64,000 bases of DNA. Origin: Lentzea xinjiangensis (GTDB lineage: Bacteria; Actinomycetota; Actinomycetes; Mycobacteriales; Pseudonocardiaceae). Below are positions 35,376 to 43,487 of the stretch, in pieces (the first letter of the stretch is position 1; each line of letters starts with the position of its first letter). Location: contig NZ_FOFR01000032.1 of assembly GCF_900110955.1 (NCBI RefSeq), forward strand, positions 21,155 through 85,154, written 5' to 3'. The notes beneath the pieces are model-generated. The model ran no database searches. It saw only the letters and a list, made by a program, of their open reading frames with translations, and was not told the DNA's origin. The position numbers were made by a program, and so were the translations under genes.

Positions 35376-36143
35376 CTACCCCAGGAAGTCCTCCAGTGGC
35401 ACCGGGGTCAGCCCGTCCTGCTTAGCGCGGTTCAGGAACGCCGTGAAGTCTTCGGCGAACGTTGTCCGAAAGTGCATCAGCACGATGTCACCGGCCTTCA
35501 GCCGATCACCGGCCTGGAACTGCACGCGCCCGTCGTTGACCGCGGCGGTCCAGTTCACCAGCGCCTTGAAGCCGCAGCCCGCCGCCGCCTGCCGCGTGGT
35601 GGCGTCGAAGTTGCCGAACGGCGGCCGGAACAACGTCGGCCGCCTGCCGTACTCGGCCGTGAGGAAGTCGGCGTTCCCGCAGATCTCGTTCCTCTGGAAC
35701 TCGTACGGCCTGCCGAGCAGGTTGGGGTGGCTGGTCGTGTGGCTGTGGACGGTGACGGGCAGGGCCTTGAAGTAGTCCTTGTGCCCTTCGGCGTACTTCG
35801 TGTTGAGGAACACCGTCGGCCACACACCCGCCTGGATCATCAGCTCGCGGGCCTTCGGGTGCTGCACGGCGCCGTCGTCGACGGTGATGAACACGTACGG
35901 CTTGTCGACCGGGATGTGCGTGACAACGGGCACCATCCCGTCCACGACCGCCGGCGCCTTGGCCTGCACGGTCCCGTACGGGTACGGCGGCTCGAACATC
36001 CGCTGGGGCCGCTCGGCCGGGGTGGTGGCCGCCGGCGGCGCCGAGGTGGTCAGCACCGGCCCAGCCGGTTCCCCGGCGGGCTGCCCGCACGCCACGGCAC
36101 CGGCCACCAGCAAGAACGCAGCACAGAGCCGCAACTTGAACAT
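35376..36143 (-). CDS. Polysaccharide deacetylase lipoprotein (CE4/NodB)
   Basis: The signal MFKLRLCAAFLLVAGAVACG carries a lipobox-like AVAC, so lipid anchoring is likely, followed by a Pro/Ala/Thr linker to about residue 45. CE4 motifs: VFITVDDGAVQHP (motif 1, TVDDG variant), HSHTTSHPNL (zinc HxxxH), RPPFGNFD, and LMHF near the C-terminus. It probably deacetylates cell-wall or other glycans. It starts the cluster of three exported proteins that runs down to 34363, 23 nt before the AMIN pair. Confidence 0.88.
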   Translation of the reverse strand: MFKLRLCAAFLLVAGAVACGQPAGEPAGPVLTTSAPPAATTPAERPQRMFEPPYPYGTVQAKAPAVVDGMVPVVTHIPVDKPYVFITVDDGAVQHPKARELMIQAGVWPTVFLNTKYAEGHKDYFKALPVTVHSHTTSHPNLLGRPYEFQRNEICGNADFLTAEYGRRPTLFRPPFGNFDATTRQAAAGCGFKALVNWTAAVNDGRVQFQAGDRLKAGDIVLMHFRTTFAEDFTAFLNRAKQDGLTPVPLEDFLG

Positions 36144-36232
36144 CGAACTCCCCCTTCACCCCGAAGACGCCGCGCGGGCCCGCGCGGTTGCCCGGCGTTA
36201 GGGTCGGACTGATCACAAGAAGGAGGAGTTCC

Positions 36233-36760
36233 ATGAGCCTCGAGCGCCCAGTCGCTCCCGACCCCTACCGGCTGCTCCCGCGGGTGGGCACCTTCACCGT
36301 CACCTCCACGGACGTGCGCGACGGCGAGCAGCTCCCCGAAGCGCAGGTCTTCGAAGGCGGCAACACCTCACCCCAGCTCTCCTGGTCCGGCTTCCCCGAG
36401 CAGACCCGGAGCTTCGTGGTCACCTGCTTCGACCCGGATGCCCCCACCCCCTCCGGCTTCTGGCACTGGGTGGCCGTGAACATCCCCGCGGACACCACCT
36501 CGCTGGACACCGGCGCGGGAGCGTCCGACGCCACGCTGCCGGGCGACGCCTTCCACGTCCGCTCCGACTACGGCACCCGTGCCTTCGGCGGCGCCGCCCC
36601 GCCCCAGGGGGACCACCCGCACCGCTACTACTTCGTGGTGCACGCCGTCGACGTGGACGCGCTCGACGTGGACGGCGACGCGTCCCCGGCGGTGGTGAGC
36701 TTCAACCTGGCCTTCCACACCCTGGCCAGGGCGATCATCACCCCGACCTACCAGCACTAG
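36233..36760 (+). CDS. YbhB/YbcL family PEBP-like protein
   Basis: 175 residues with the phosphatidylethanolamine-binding (Raf kinase inhibitor-like) motifs FDPDAPTPSGFWHWVAVNIP near residue 65 and GDHPHRYYFVVHAVD. The ligand and cellular role in bacteria are unclear. ATG at 36233 has AGGAGGAG just upstream. A terminator follows at 36773. Confidence 0.9.
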   Translation: MSLERPVAPDPYRLLPRVGTFTVTSTDVRDGEQLPEAQVFEGGNTSPQLSWSGFPEQTRSFVVTCFDPDAPTPSGFWHWVAVNIPADTTSLDTGAGASDATLPGDAFHVRSDYGTRAFGGAAPPQGDHPHRYYFVVHAVDVDALDVDGDASPAVVSFNLAFHTLARAIITPTYQH

Positions 36761-36772
36761 GCGGGTACCCAG

Positions 36773-36806
36773 GCCGCCGCGGAGCCGTACCCGCCTCCGC
36801 GGCGGC
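36773..36806 (+). terminator. Terminator after the YbhB-family gene
   Basis: GCCGCCGCGGAG pairs with CTCCGCGGCGGC (12 bp) around a 10-nt loop, 13 nt beyond the stop codon. No T-run. Confidence 0.6.
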
Positions 36807-36874
36807 GGGACCCGTGAGGCCCGCGCGACACCAAGAAGGGAACACCACCAGGGCGGAAGTGGTTGGATCGACAC

Positions 36875-38248
36875 GTGAGGCACTTCGACCTGGTCATCAT
36901 CGGCACCGGCTCCGGCAACAGCATCCCGAACGACGCCACCTCGGACTGGCAGATCGCCATCCTCGAGAAGGGCACCTTCGGCGGCACCTGCCTGAACGTG
37001 GGCTGCATCCCCACCAAGATGTTCGTCCACACCGCCGACCAGGCCGCAGCCCCGGCCAACGCGAAGAAGCTGGGTGTGGACGCCCACACGGACGCGGTGC
37101 ACTGGCCGGAGATCCGCGACCGCATCTTCAACCGCATCGACCCGATCGCGGAAGGCGGCCGCAACTGGCGCGCCAACGAGAACGCGAACGTGACCGTCTA
37201 CGAGGGCACGGCGAAGTTCGTGGACGACCACACCATCGACACGGGCACCGGCGAGACCATCACCGCCGACCGCGTCGTGATCGCCGCGGGCAGCCGCCCC
37301 ACGGTCCCGGACATCGCGGACCTGGACACCACCGGTTTCCACACCAGCGACACCATCATGCGCCTCGACGAGCTGCCCGAGAGCCTGATCATCGTGGGCA
37401 GCGGGTTCATCGCGTCGGAGTTCGCGCACGTCTTCAGCAGCTTCGGCGTGCGGGTCACCATGATCGCCCGCTCGAACCTGCTGCTGCGCCACGAGGACAC
37501 CGAGATCGCCGAGCGCTTCACGCAGGTCGCCAAGGCGAAGTGGGACGTCCGCCTCCAGCGCAAGACCACCCGCGCCGAGAAGACCGCGACCGGGGTGAAG
37601 CTGCACCTGGAGGGCCCCGACGGCGAGGAGACCGTCGAGGCGACCCACCTCCTCGTCGCGGTCGGCAGGCAGCCCAACACCGACCTGCTCGACGTCACCA
37701 AGGCCGGCGTCGAGCTGCACGCCGACGGGCGGATCAAGGTCGACGAGTTCCAGCGGACCAGCCGGTCGCACATCTTCGCGCTGGGCGACATCAGCTCCGA
37801 CTACCAGCTCAAGCACGTGGCGAACCACGAGGCGCGCGTGGTCCAGCACAACCTGCTGCACCCCGACGACCCGATCAAGAGCGACCACCGGTTCGTGCCG
37901 GCCGCCGTGTTCTCGAACCCGCAGATCGCGAGCGTCGGTCTCACCGAGGAACAGGCCAAGCGGCAGGGCATCCGGTACGTCACCGCGAGCCAGGCCTACG
38001 CGAGCATCGCGTACGGGTGGGCGATGGAGGACACGACCGGCTTCGCGAAGCTGCTCGCGGACCCGGCCACCGGGCAGCTGCTCGGCGCGCACATCATCGG
38101 CCCGCAGGCGTCGACGGTGATCCAGCCCCTCATCCAGGCGATGAGCTTCGGCCTCGACGCGAGGTCCATGGCGCGCGGGCAGTACTGGATCCACCCGGCG
38201 ATGCCCGAGCTCGTCGAGAACGCGCTGCTGAACCTGCCGCTCGACTGA
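36875..38248 (+). CDS. mtr: Mycothione reductase
   Basis: A 457-residue FAD/NADPH disulfide reductase. FAD site: DLVIIGTGSGNSIPN. Redox disulfide: GGTCLNVGCIPTKM. NADPH domain: LIIVGSGFIASEFAHVFSSFG. Active-site His-Glu: YWIHPAMPELVENALL. The IGTGSGNS N-terminus is characteristic of Mtr rather than lipoamide or glutathione reductase. It recycles oxidised mycothiol, the actinobacterial thiol buffer. GTG at 36875 (VRHFDLVIIG) fits the family start. Confidence 0.93.
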   Translation: MRHFDLVIIGTGSGNSIPNDATSDWQIAILEKGTFGGTCLNVGCIPTKMFVHTADQAAAPANAKKLGVDAHTDAVHWPEIRDRIFNRIDPIAEGGRNWRANENANVTVYEGTAKFVDDHTIDTGTGETITADRVVIAAGSRPTVPDIADLDTTGFHTSDTIMRLDELPESLIIVGSGFIASEFAHVFSSFGVRVTMIARSNLLLRHEDTEIAERFTQVAKAKWDVRLQRKTTRAEKTATGVKLHLEGPDGEETVEATHLLVAVGRQPNTDLLDVTKAGVELHADGRIKVDEFQRTSRSHIFALGDISSDYQLKHVANHEARVVQHNLLHPDDPIKSDHRFVPAAVFSNPQIASVGLTEEQAKRQGIRYVTASQAYASIAYGWAMEDTTGFAKLLADPATGQLLGAHIIGPQASTVIQPLIQAMSFGLDARSMARGQYWIHPAMPELVENALLNLPLD

Positions 38249-38312
38249 AAGGCCCGCGACGACGGGACTTCCGCCGCTGTCCGGCCGCCGGGAAACCGTC
38301 CACGATGCAGCG

Positions 38313-38726
38313 ATGACAGACGAAGTCCTCATCGCGTACACCTCGAAGATCGCCGCCACGGACGAGATCGCCCGGGTCATCGGCACCGAGCTCGCCGGCT
38401 GCGGGCTGAGAGCCACCGTGCTCCCGATCGCCGCCGCCGGCACGCTGCACGGGTTCGGTGCCGTGATCATGGGCGACGCCGCCGCGCGTGACGCGCACCG
38501 GTTCGTGCGGCGGCACAGAGTTGTCCTGAAGCACACGCCGGTGTGGTTGTTCCACCGCGGCACTCCGCCGGTGCCCAACGACGTCACGCGCATGGTGCGC
38601 AGGCTCGGGGCCAACGGGCCGGTGAGCTTCGGCGGTGCCGCACCGGACCTGGAGCGGGCGAAGGCGTGGGCCCGTTACCTCGCCGACCAGCTCACGGTGC
38701 TGCACCGCGGGTTCGTGAGCAACTAG
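38313..38726 (+). CDS. Short flavodoxin-domain protein
   Basis: 137 residues, starting TDEVLIAYTSKIAATDEIARVIG, the FMN-phosphate loop form found in flavodoxin-like proteins. FGAVIMGDAAARDAHRFVRRH and PVWLFHRGTPP follow. It is shorter than HemG/flavodoxin (150-180), and the FMN aromatic contacts are not obvious. It lies 64 nt after mtr and may share its redox context. Its last base positions overlap the convergent SDR stop by 4 nt. Confidence 0.7.
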   Translation: MTDEVLIAYTSKIAATDEIARVIGTELAGCGLRATVLPIAAAGTLHGFGAVIMGDAAARDAHRFVRRHRVVLKHTPVWLFHRGTPPVPNDVTRMVRRLGANGPVSFGGAAPDLERAKAWARYLADQLTVLHRGFVSN

Positions 38727-39505
38727 CCGCGCACGGGTTCGGCCTCCAGGAGCCGCAGCGCCGTCCGCTTGGGCAGCACCGCGACGACCCGCCGGGCCCA
38801 CCGGTTCACGCTGCCGGAGATCACGCCGACGGGTGGCCTCCTGCTGTCCAGGGCGTCGAACGCGGTGTCGGCCACCTGCGCGGAGGTCTGGAACCGGACA
38901 CCGGTGGCCGCCGTGCCGGAGGTCTCGTAGAACTCCGTCCTGGTCGGTCCCGGGGAGAGGACCAGCACGGTGAGACCGGATCCGCGGGTCTCGTGTGCGA
39001 GCGCCTCGGTGAACCGGACGACGAACGCCTTCGAGGCCGCGTACACCGCCATCCCCGGCACCGACAGGTGCCCGGTGAGGCTCGCGACGTTGACCAACGC
39101 GCCCCGGCCGGACTCGGTGAGCCGCGGCAGGAACGCACGGGAGATGTCGACCACCGCTTCCAGGTTCACGCGCAGCTGCACGCGGATCTCGTCCTCGGAA
39201 GAAGCGGCGAAGTGCTTGGTGTGAGCCACACCGGCGCAGTTGAGCACGGTGTCGACCTCCACACCGAGCCCGTGGAGCTGCTCGGCCAGGCGGTGGCCGC
39301 TGCGATCACCGGTGAGGTCGAACGGGACGACGTGCACGGTTCTGCCGGTGTCCGCGCGGATCTCCGCCGCGAGGGCGTCGAGCGCCGCGGCCCGCCGGGC
39401 GACCAGCACGAGGTCCGCGCCGCGCCGGGCGAAGCGCCGCGCGAACTCGGCACCGATGCCCGAGCTCGCCCCGGTGATGAGCGCAGTGGTGCCCGCATAG
39501 CGCAT
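38723..39505 (-). CDS. Short-chain dehydrogenase/reductase
   Basis: Classical SDR of 260 residues: cofactor motif ALITGASSGIGAEFARRFA, NAG-type VLNCAGVAH, catalytic Ser in NVASLTGH and YxxxK in VYAASKAFVVRF. The Arg pair after the glycine motif favours NADP(H). The C-terminal RWARRVVAVLPKR is basic and hydrophobic, as in fatty-acyl SDRs. ATG at 39505 is 82 bp from the divergent TetR start, with two palindromes between them. Confidence 0.9.
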   Translation of the reverse strand: MRYAGTTALITGASSGIGAEFARRFARRGADLVLVARRAAALDALAAEIRADTGRTVHVVPFDLTGDRSGHRLAEQLHGLGVEVDTVLNCAGVAHTKHFAASSEDEIRVQLRVNLEAVVDISRAFLPRLTESGRGALVNVASLTGHLSVPGMAVYAASKAFVVRFTEALAHETRGSGLTVLVLSPGPTRTEFYETSGTAATGVRFQTSAQVADTAFDALDSRRPPVGVISGSVNRWARRVVAVLPKRTALRLLEAEPVRG

Positions 39506-39521
39506 GGGATGCCCCGATCTG

Positions 39522-39540
39522 ATGTGAGAGGTTCTTACAT
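39522..39540. promoter_or_regulatory. TetR-type operator, palindrome 1
   Basis: ATGTGAGA-GGT-TCTTACAT is an inverted repeat with one mismatch, between the SDR and TetR genes and just upstream of the SDR start. A related palindrome follows at 39556. Confidence 0.65.
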
Positions 39541-39555
39541 CGGAGGCTACGCCGA

Positions 39556-39578
39556 CAATGTGAGAGCCTGCAACATTG
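39556..39578. promoter_or_regulatory. TetR-type operator, palindrome 2
   Basis: CAATGT-N11-ACATTG shares the ATGTGAGAG half-site with palindrome 1 (39522). It ends against the SD of the tetR gene, so binding would block both directions: autoregulation plus control of the SDR gene. Confidence 0.65.
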
Positions 39579-39587
39579 GAGGTGGTC

Positions 39588-40181
39588 ATGGAGTCGAAAC
39601 GCGGCTACCACCACGGGGACCTGCGCAACGCGCTGCTCGCGGCGACGACGGAGCTGGTGCGGGAGCGTGGCGCGCGGGGTTTCAGCGTGTCCGAGGCGGC
39701 ACGCCGCGCCGGAGTTTCGAGTTCCGCGCCATACCGCCACTTCAGCGACCGCGAAGCGATGCTCGCCGCCGCGGCGCTGGTGGGCTTCCACGCCCTCGGG
39801 GAGCGCTTCTCCTCCCTGCCGGATGAGCGGGCGTTCGAGGCACGGGCGGCGTGGATCGCGGTGTCGTACCTCCGCTTCGCACAGGAGGACCCCGCGCGGT
39901 TCGAGACGATGTTCGCCAGCGGGATCGACAAGTCGCGGCACGAGGACCTGATGCGGCAGGCCGTCGTCGTGCAGGCCCTCCTCGAAGCGGCGCTGGGGCC
40001 GTTCCTCGACCCGGCGGAGCTCGTGGACAGGGCGGCGGAGCTGTGGTCGCTCGCGCACGGCGTCGCGACGCTCGTCCTGCAAGGCAACCTGCAGCACGTC
40101 GTCGACGCGGGCCGGGTGGAGTCCCTCGCGGAGAGCGCCGCCCGTTCCTGGGCCGCCGGGGTGGCGTCCGCGCAACGGTGA
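39588..40181 (+). CDS. TetR family transcriptional regulator
   Basis: 197 residues. The N-terminal helix-turn-helix reads GFSVSEAARRAGVSSSAPYRHFSDREAML, with an upstream YHHGDLRNALLAATTELV segment (the TetR_C_25/WHG-type group). The C-terminal ligand domain includes VATLVLQGNLQHVVDAG. ATG at 39588 has GGAGG at 39578-39582. Likely represses itself and the divergent SDR through the two palindromes. Confidence 0.9.
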   Translation: MESKRGYHHGDLRNALLAATTELVRERGARGFSVSEAARRAGVSSSAPYRHFSDREAMLAAAALVGFHALGERFSSLPDERAFEARAAWIAVSYLRFAQEDPARFETMFASGIDKSRHEDLMRQAVVVQALLEAALGPFLDPAELVDRAAELWSLAHGVATLVLQGNLQHVVDAGRVESLAESAARSWAAGVASAQR

Positions 40182-40373
40182 AAGCAACGCTCCGACCGGC
40201 CACTCACGGGACGGGCGCAGGGTGATGAAGGCGTGCGAGCCGTTCTCGATCATCTCGGTGACGGCGGTGCGCTTCGAGTCGGTGAGCCCATCGGCCATCG
40301 CCGGCGGTTCGAGCACGACGGCCGGGCACCGCCAGGACCGCCGCGTGCGCCGAGCTTCTCGATCCCCGACCGG

Positions 40374-41627
40374 CTAGACGAAGCGTGGCCGGCCGGAGAT
40401 CATGCCCAGCGCCGTCAGCGCGGCGAGCAGCACCAGTTGCAGCACCAGGGACACCGTCCACGAACCCGTGGCCTCCCGCAGCACGCCGAACGCGAACGGG
40501 CCGGACGCCGCGATCAGGTAACCGAGGCTCTGCGCCATGGCGGAGAGCCTCGCGGTGTCCGAAGTGGACTTCGTGCGCAGGGACATGATCAGCAGGGCCA
40601 GCGGGAACATGCCCATACCGAAGCCGATCAGCACCACCCACAGACCGGGCGCCGCCGACGGGGCCACCAGCATCCCGAGCATGCCCGCGAACGACAGCAC
40701 GCCGAGCACCAGCACCATCGGCCCCTGGCTGGAGAACCGGGCGGCGATCGGCGGCACGAAGAGGCTCACCGGCACGCTGAGCAGCATCGAGACCGCGAGC
40801 AGCATGCCGGCGGTGTTCCTGTCCACACCGGAGTCGACGAGCATCGCGGGCAGCCAGCCCATGACGGTGTAGGCGAAGAGCGACTGCAGGCCGAAGAACA
40901 CAGTGATGACCCACGCCAAGGGGCTGCGCAGCAACGAGCGCTGCTCGGCCGGCGCGGCCGAGCGCACCACCGACGCTTCCGACCCGTGCCGCGCGCCGGC
41001 GAACCAGACGACCACCGCGCCGGCCGACAGCAGCGCCCACGCGCCGACGGCGAGGCGCCAGGAGCCGAGGAAGTCCTCCAGCCGGGGCGTGAGGGCGGCG
41101 GCCAGCGCGGCGCCCGCGGACAGCGTCGCGGTGTAGACACCGGTGATCAGGCCGACCTTGCCGGGGAAGGAGGCCTTCACCACGACGGGGATCAGCACGT
41201 TGGACACCGCGATGCCCGCGCAGGCGATGAAGGTGCCGCCCAGCACGACCCACGGACCGTCGATCACGCGCAGCACGAGGCCGAGCGTGAGCACCCCCAG
41301 GGACAGGCCGATCGCGCGGGCCATGCCGAGGCGGCGGCCGAGCCACGGCGCCGCGAACGCCGCGAAGCCGAAGCACAGCGCCGGAACGGCGGTCAGCGCA
41401 CTGGTCCAAGCGGCCGAAACCCCCAGGGCCGCACGGACATCACCGAGCACCGAGGCCAGACTGGTCACCGCGGGCCGGAGATTCGCGGCAGCGAGGGCGA
41501 CCCCGATCGCGAGCAACGTGGAGCCGACCAGCGGAACGTGACGATTCTTGACGACCGTCACCCTGCGACCCCGATCGGTGGCAGTCTGTGCGGCACAAGT
41601 CGTCTGCTGGATCGTCACGCGCCCCAC
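40374..41627 (-). CDS. CynX/NimT-type MFS transporter
   Basis: 417 residues with about twelve hydrophobic segments and the pattern AANLRPAVTSLASVLGDVRAAL typical of the CynX (cyanate/nitroimidazole) MFS group. The cytoplasmic loop GRRLGMARAIGLSLGV and internal repeat support MFS. Substrate unknown. The ~25-residue N-terminal extension before VVKNRHVPLVG may mean a later start. It is divergent from a FadR-type regulator 39 bp away. The 40182-40373 gap downstream has no convincing gene. Confidence 0.85.
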   Translation of the reverse strand: MGRVTIQQTTCAAQTATDRGRRVTVVKNRHVPLVGSTLLAIGVALAAANLRPAVTSLASVLGDVRAALGVSAAWTSALTAVPALCFGFAAFAAPWLGRRLGMARAIGLSLGVLTLGLVLRVIDGPWVVLGGTFIACAGIAVSNVLIPVVVKASFPGKVGLITGVYTATLSAGAALAAALTPRLEDFLGSWRLAVGAWALLSAGAVVVWFAGARHGSEASVVRSAAPAEQRSLLRSPLAWVITVFFGLQSLFAYTVMGWLPAMLVDSGVDRNTAGMLLAVSMLLSVPVSLFVPPIAARFSSQGPMVLVLGVLSFAGMLGMLVAPSAAPGLWVVLIGFGMGMFPLALLIMSLRTKSTSDTARLSAMAQSLGYLIAASGPFAFGVLREATGSWTVSLVLQLVLLAALTALGMISGRPRFV

Positions 41628-41666
41628 TATCGCAGACGTAGGATGTTCGGATGAAAGGATGACGCT

Positions 41667-42338
41667 GTGCCGTTGGCCACTACCCGACGGACGGGTCTCG
41701 TCGACCAGGTGATCGACCAGATGAGAGGGGCGATCACCAGCGGCGAGTGGCCCGTCGGACAGCGCATCCCACCCGAGCCGGAGCTGGTCACCGCGCTCGG
41801 GGTGGGCAGGAACACGGTCCGCGAGGCCGTGCGCGCTCTCTCACACGCCGGTCTGCTGGAGGTGCGGCAGGGCGACGGCACGTTCGTCCGCGCGACCAGC
41901 GAGCTCTCCGGCGCGGTCCGCCGCATGTGCGGAACGGAGCTCAAGGAGGTGCTCCAGGTCCGCCGCACGCTGGAGGTGGAGGGTGCGCGCCTGGCCGCGA
42001 AGCACCGCACCGATGCCGAACTGGAGCGTCTCACCGAGCTGCTGGGCAAGCGCGACGCCGCGCTGGCGGCCGAGCGGTGGGCCGAGGTGGTCGAGCACGA
42101 CACCGCGTTCCACGTGCTGCTCGTGCAGTGCTCGCACAACACGCTCCTGGCCGGGCTCTACCAGGGCTTGACCGAGGCGGTCAAAGCTTCGGTGGCGGCC
42201 TCTGTCGACACCAGCCAGCCCGGCAGTGACCAGGTGTCGCACACCGGGCTGCTGGACGCGGTCCGCGACGGTGACCAGGAGAAGGCGGCGATCGAGGCGG
42301 GCGGGTTCTTCGAGGAGCTGATCGAGAAGTTCTGCTAG
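41667..42338 (+). CDS. FadR-subfamily GntR transcriptional regulator
   Basis: The N-terminal winged helix (VDQVIDQMRGAITSGEWPVGQRIPPEPEL ... VGRNTVREAVRALSHAGLLEVRQGDGTFV) is classical GntR. A helical FCD effector domain follows (VRRTLEVEGARLAAKHRTDAEL ... DTAFHVLLVQCSHN). 223 residues. The adjacent divergent MFS gene is the probable target. Ligand unknown. Confidence 0.9.
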   Translation: MPLATTRRTGLVDQVIDQMRGAITSGEWPVGQRIPPEPELVTALGVGRNTVREAVRALSHAGLLEVRQGDGTFVRATSELSGAVRRMCGTELKEVLQVRRTLEVEGARLAAKHRTDAELERLTELLGKRDAALAAERWAEVVEHDTAFHVLLVQCSHNTLLAGLYQGLTEAVKASVAASVDTSQPGSDQVSHTGLLDAVRDGDQEKAAIEAGGFFEELIEKFC

Positions 42339-42383
42339 CACCGCGGGCGGGAAGCGCCCGCACGAGCTCACAGCGTGGGGGCC

Positions 42384-43487
42384 ATGGAGATCACGCCGTT
42401 CCGCATCGAGATCCCGCAGGCCGAGGTCGACGACCTCCGCTCCCGCCTCGCGAACACGAGGTGGCCGGAGGAGGACCTGCCGGGGGTCGGCTGGTCCTAC
42501 GGCGTCCCCCTGACCTACCTGCGACCGCTCGCCGAGCACTGGGCGACCGGGTTCGACTGGCGAGCCCAGGAGGACCGGCTCAACTCCTTCCCGCAGTTCA
42601 CCACCGAGATCAGCGGGCAGCGCGTCCACTTCCTGCACGTCCGCTCGCCGAACCCCGACGCGCTGCCGTTGCTGCTGATCCACGGCTGGCCGGGCTCGTT
42701 CGTCGAGTTCCTGGAAGTGATCGAGCCGCTTTCGCGGGACTTCCACCTGGTGATCCCGTCGATCCCCGGTTTCGGGTTCTCCGGACCCGTCGGGAAGCGC
42801 GGCTGGAACGTGCTGCGCGTCGCCTGGGCGTTCGCGAAGCTGATGGAGGGCCTGGGCTACGACCGCTACGGCACGCAGGGCGGGGACTGGGGCTCCGGCA
42901 TCGCGCAGGAGATCGGCAGGGTCTTCCCCGAGCAGGTCGCCGGCGTGCACGTGAACATGCTGCAGACGTTCCGGCCGCAGGGCGTCAACGACCTGTCGGC
43001 CGAGGAGATGCGCGCGCTGGAGTCGCTGGACCACTACCAGAAGGAACTCTCGGGCTACATGCACCTGCAACGCACCCGGCCGCGCACGCTCTCGTACGCC
43101 CTGACCGACTCCCCGGTCGGGCAGCTCGCGTGGATCGCGGAGAAGTTCCACGACTGGACGGACAACGAGGGCGTGCCCGAGGACGCGGTGGACCGCGACC
43201 AGATGCTGACCAACGTGTCCGTGTACTGGTTCACCGGCACGGCGGGCTCGTCGGCCGCGCTCTACAAGGAACAGGCCGCGGCCTGGGGGCAGCAGCAGCC
43301 CAGCAGGGTGCCGACCGGCGTCGCGGTCTTCCCGCACGACCTCAGCCTGCCGGTGCGGTCGCTGGCGGAGAAGATGATCCCGTCGATCGTGCACTGGACG
43401 GAGTTCGACCGCGGCGGCCACTTCGCCGCGATGGAGGAGCCGGACCTGCTGGTCCAAGACATCAGGAAGTTCTTCGGATCACTGTGA
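42384..43487 (+). CDS. Epoxide hydrolase (EHN-type alpha/beta hydrolase)
   Basis: The N-terminal EHN segment (IEIPQAEVDDLRSRLANTRWPEE) is followed by the oxyanion motif LLIHGWPGSFVEF, the nucleophile Asp in YGTQGGDWGSGIAQEIG and the catalytic His in DRGGHFAAMEEPD. This is the microsomal-type epoxide hydrolase architecture, 367 residues. It hydrolyses epoxides to diols, in detoxification or secondary metabolism. ATG at 42384 lies beside GGGGG. Its stop overlaps the next start (GTGA). Confidence 0.9.
   Translation: MEITPFRIEIPQAEVDDLRSRLANTRWPEEDLPGVGWSYGVPLTYLRPLAEHWATGFDWRAQEDRLNSFPQFTTEISGQRVHFLHVRSPNPDALPLLLIHGWPGSFVEFLEVIEPLSRDFHLVIPSIPGFGFSGPVGKRGWNVLRVAWAFAKLMEGLGYDRYGTQGGDWGSGIAQEIGRVFPEQVAGVHVNMLQTFRPQGVNDLSAEEMRALESLDHYQKELSGYMHLQRTRPRTLSYALTDSPVGQLAWIAEKFHDWTDNEGVPEDAVDRDQMLTNVSVYWFTGTAGSSAALYKEQAAAWGQQQPSRVPTGVAVFPHDLSLPVRSLAEKMIPSIVHWTEFDRGGHFAAMEEPDLLVQDIRKFFGSL

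Noticed and set aside
40204..40298. Minus-strand stretch starting MADGLTDSKRTAVTEMIENG in the gap after tetR
   Set aside because: The N-terminus looks protein-like, but the frame runs on antisense into tetR without a stop and matches nothing I recognise. At best it is a broken gene remnant.
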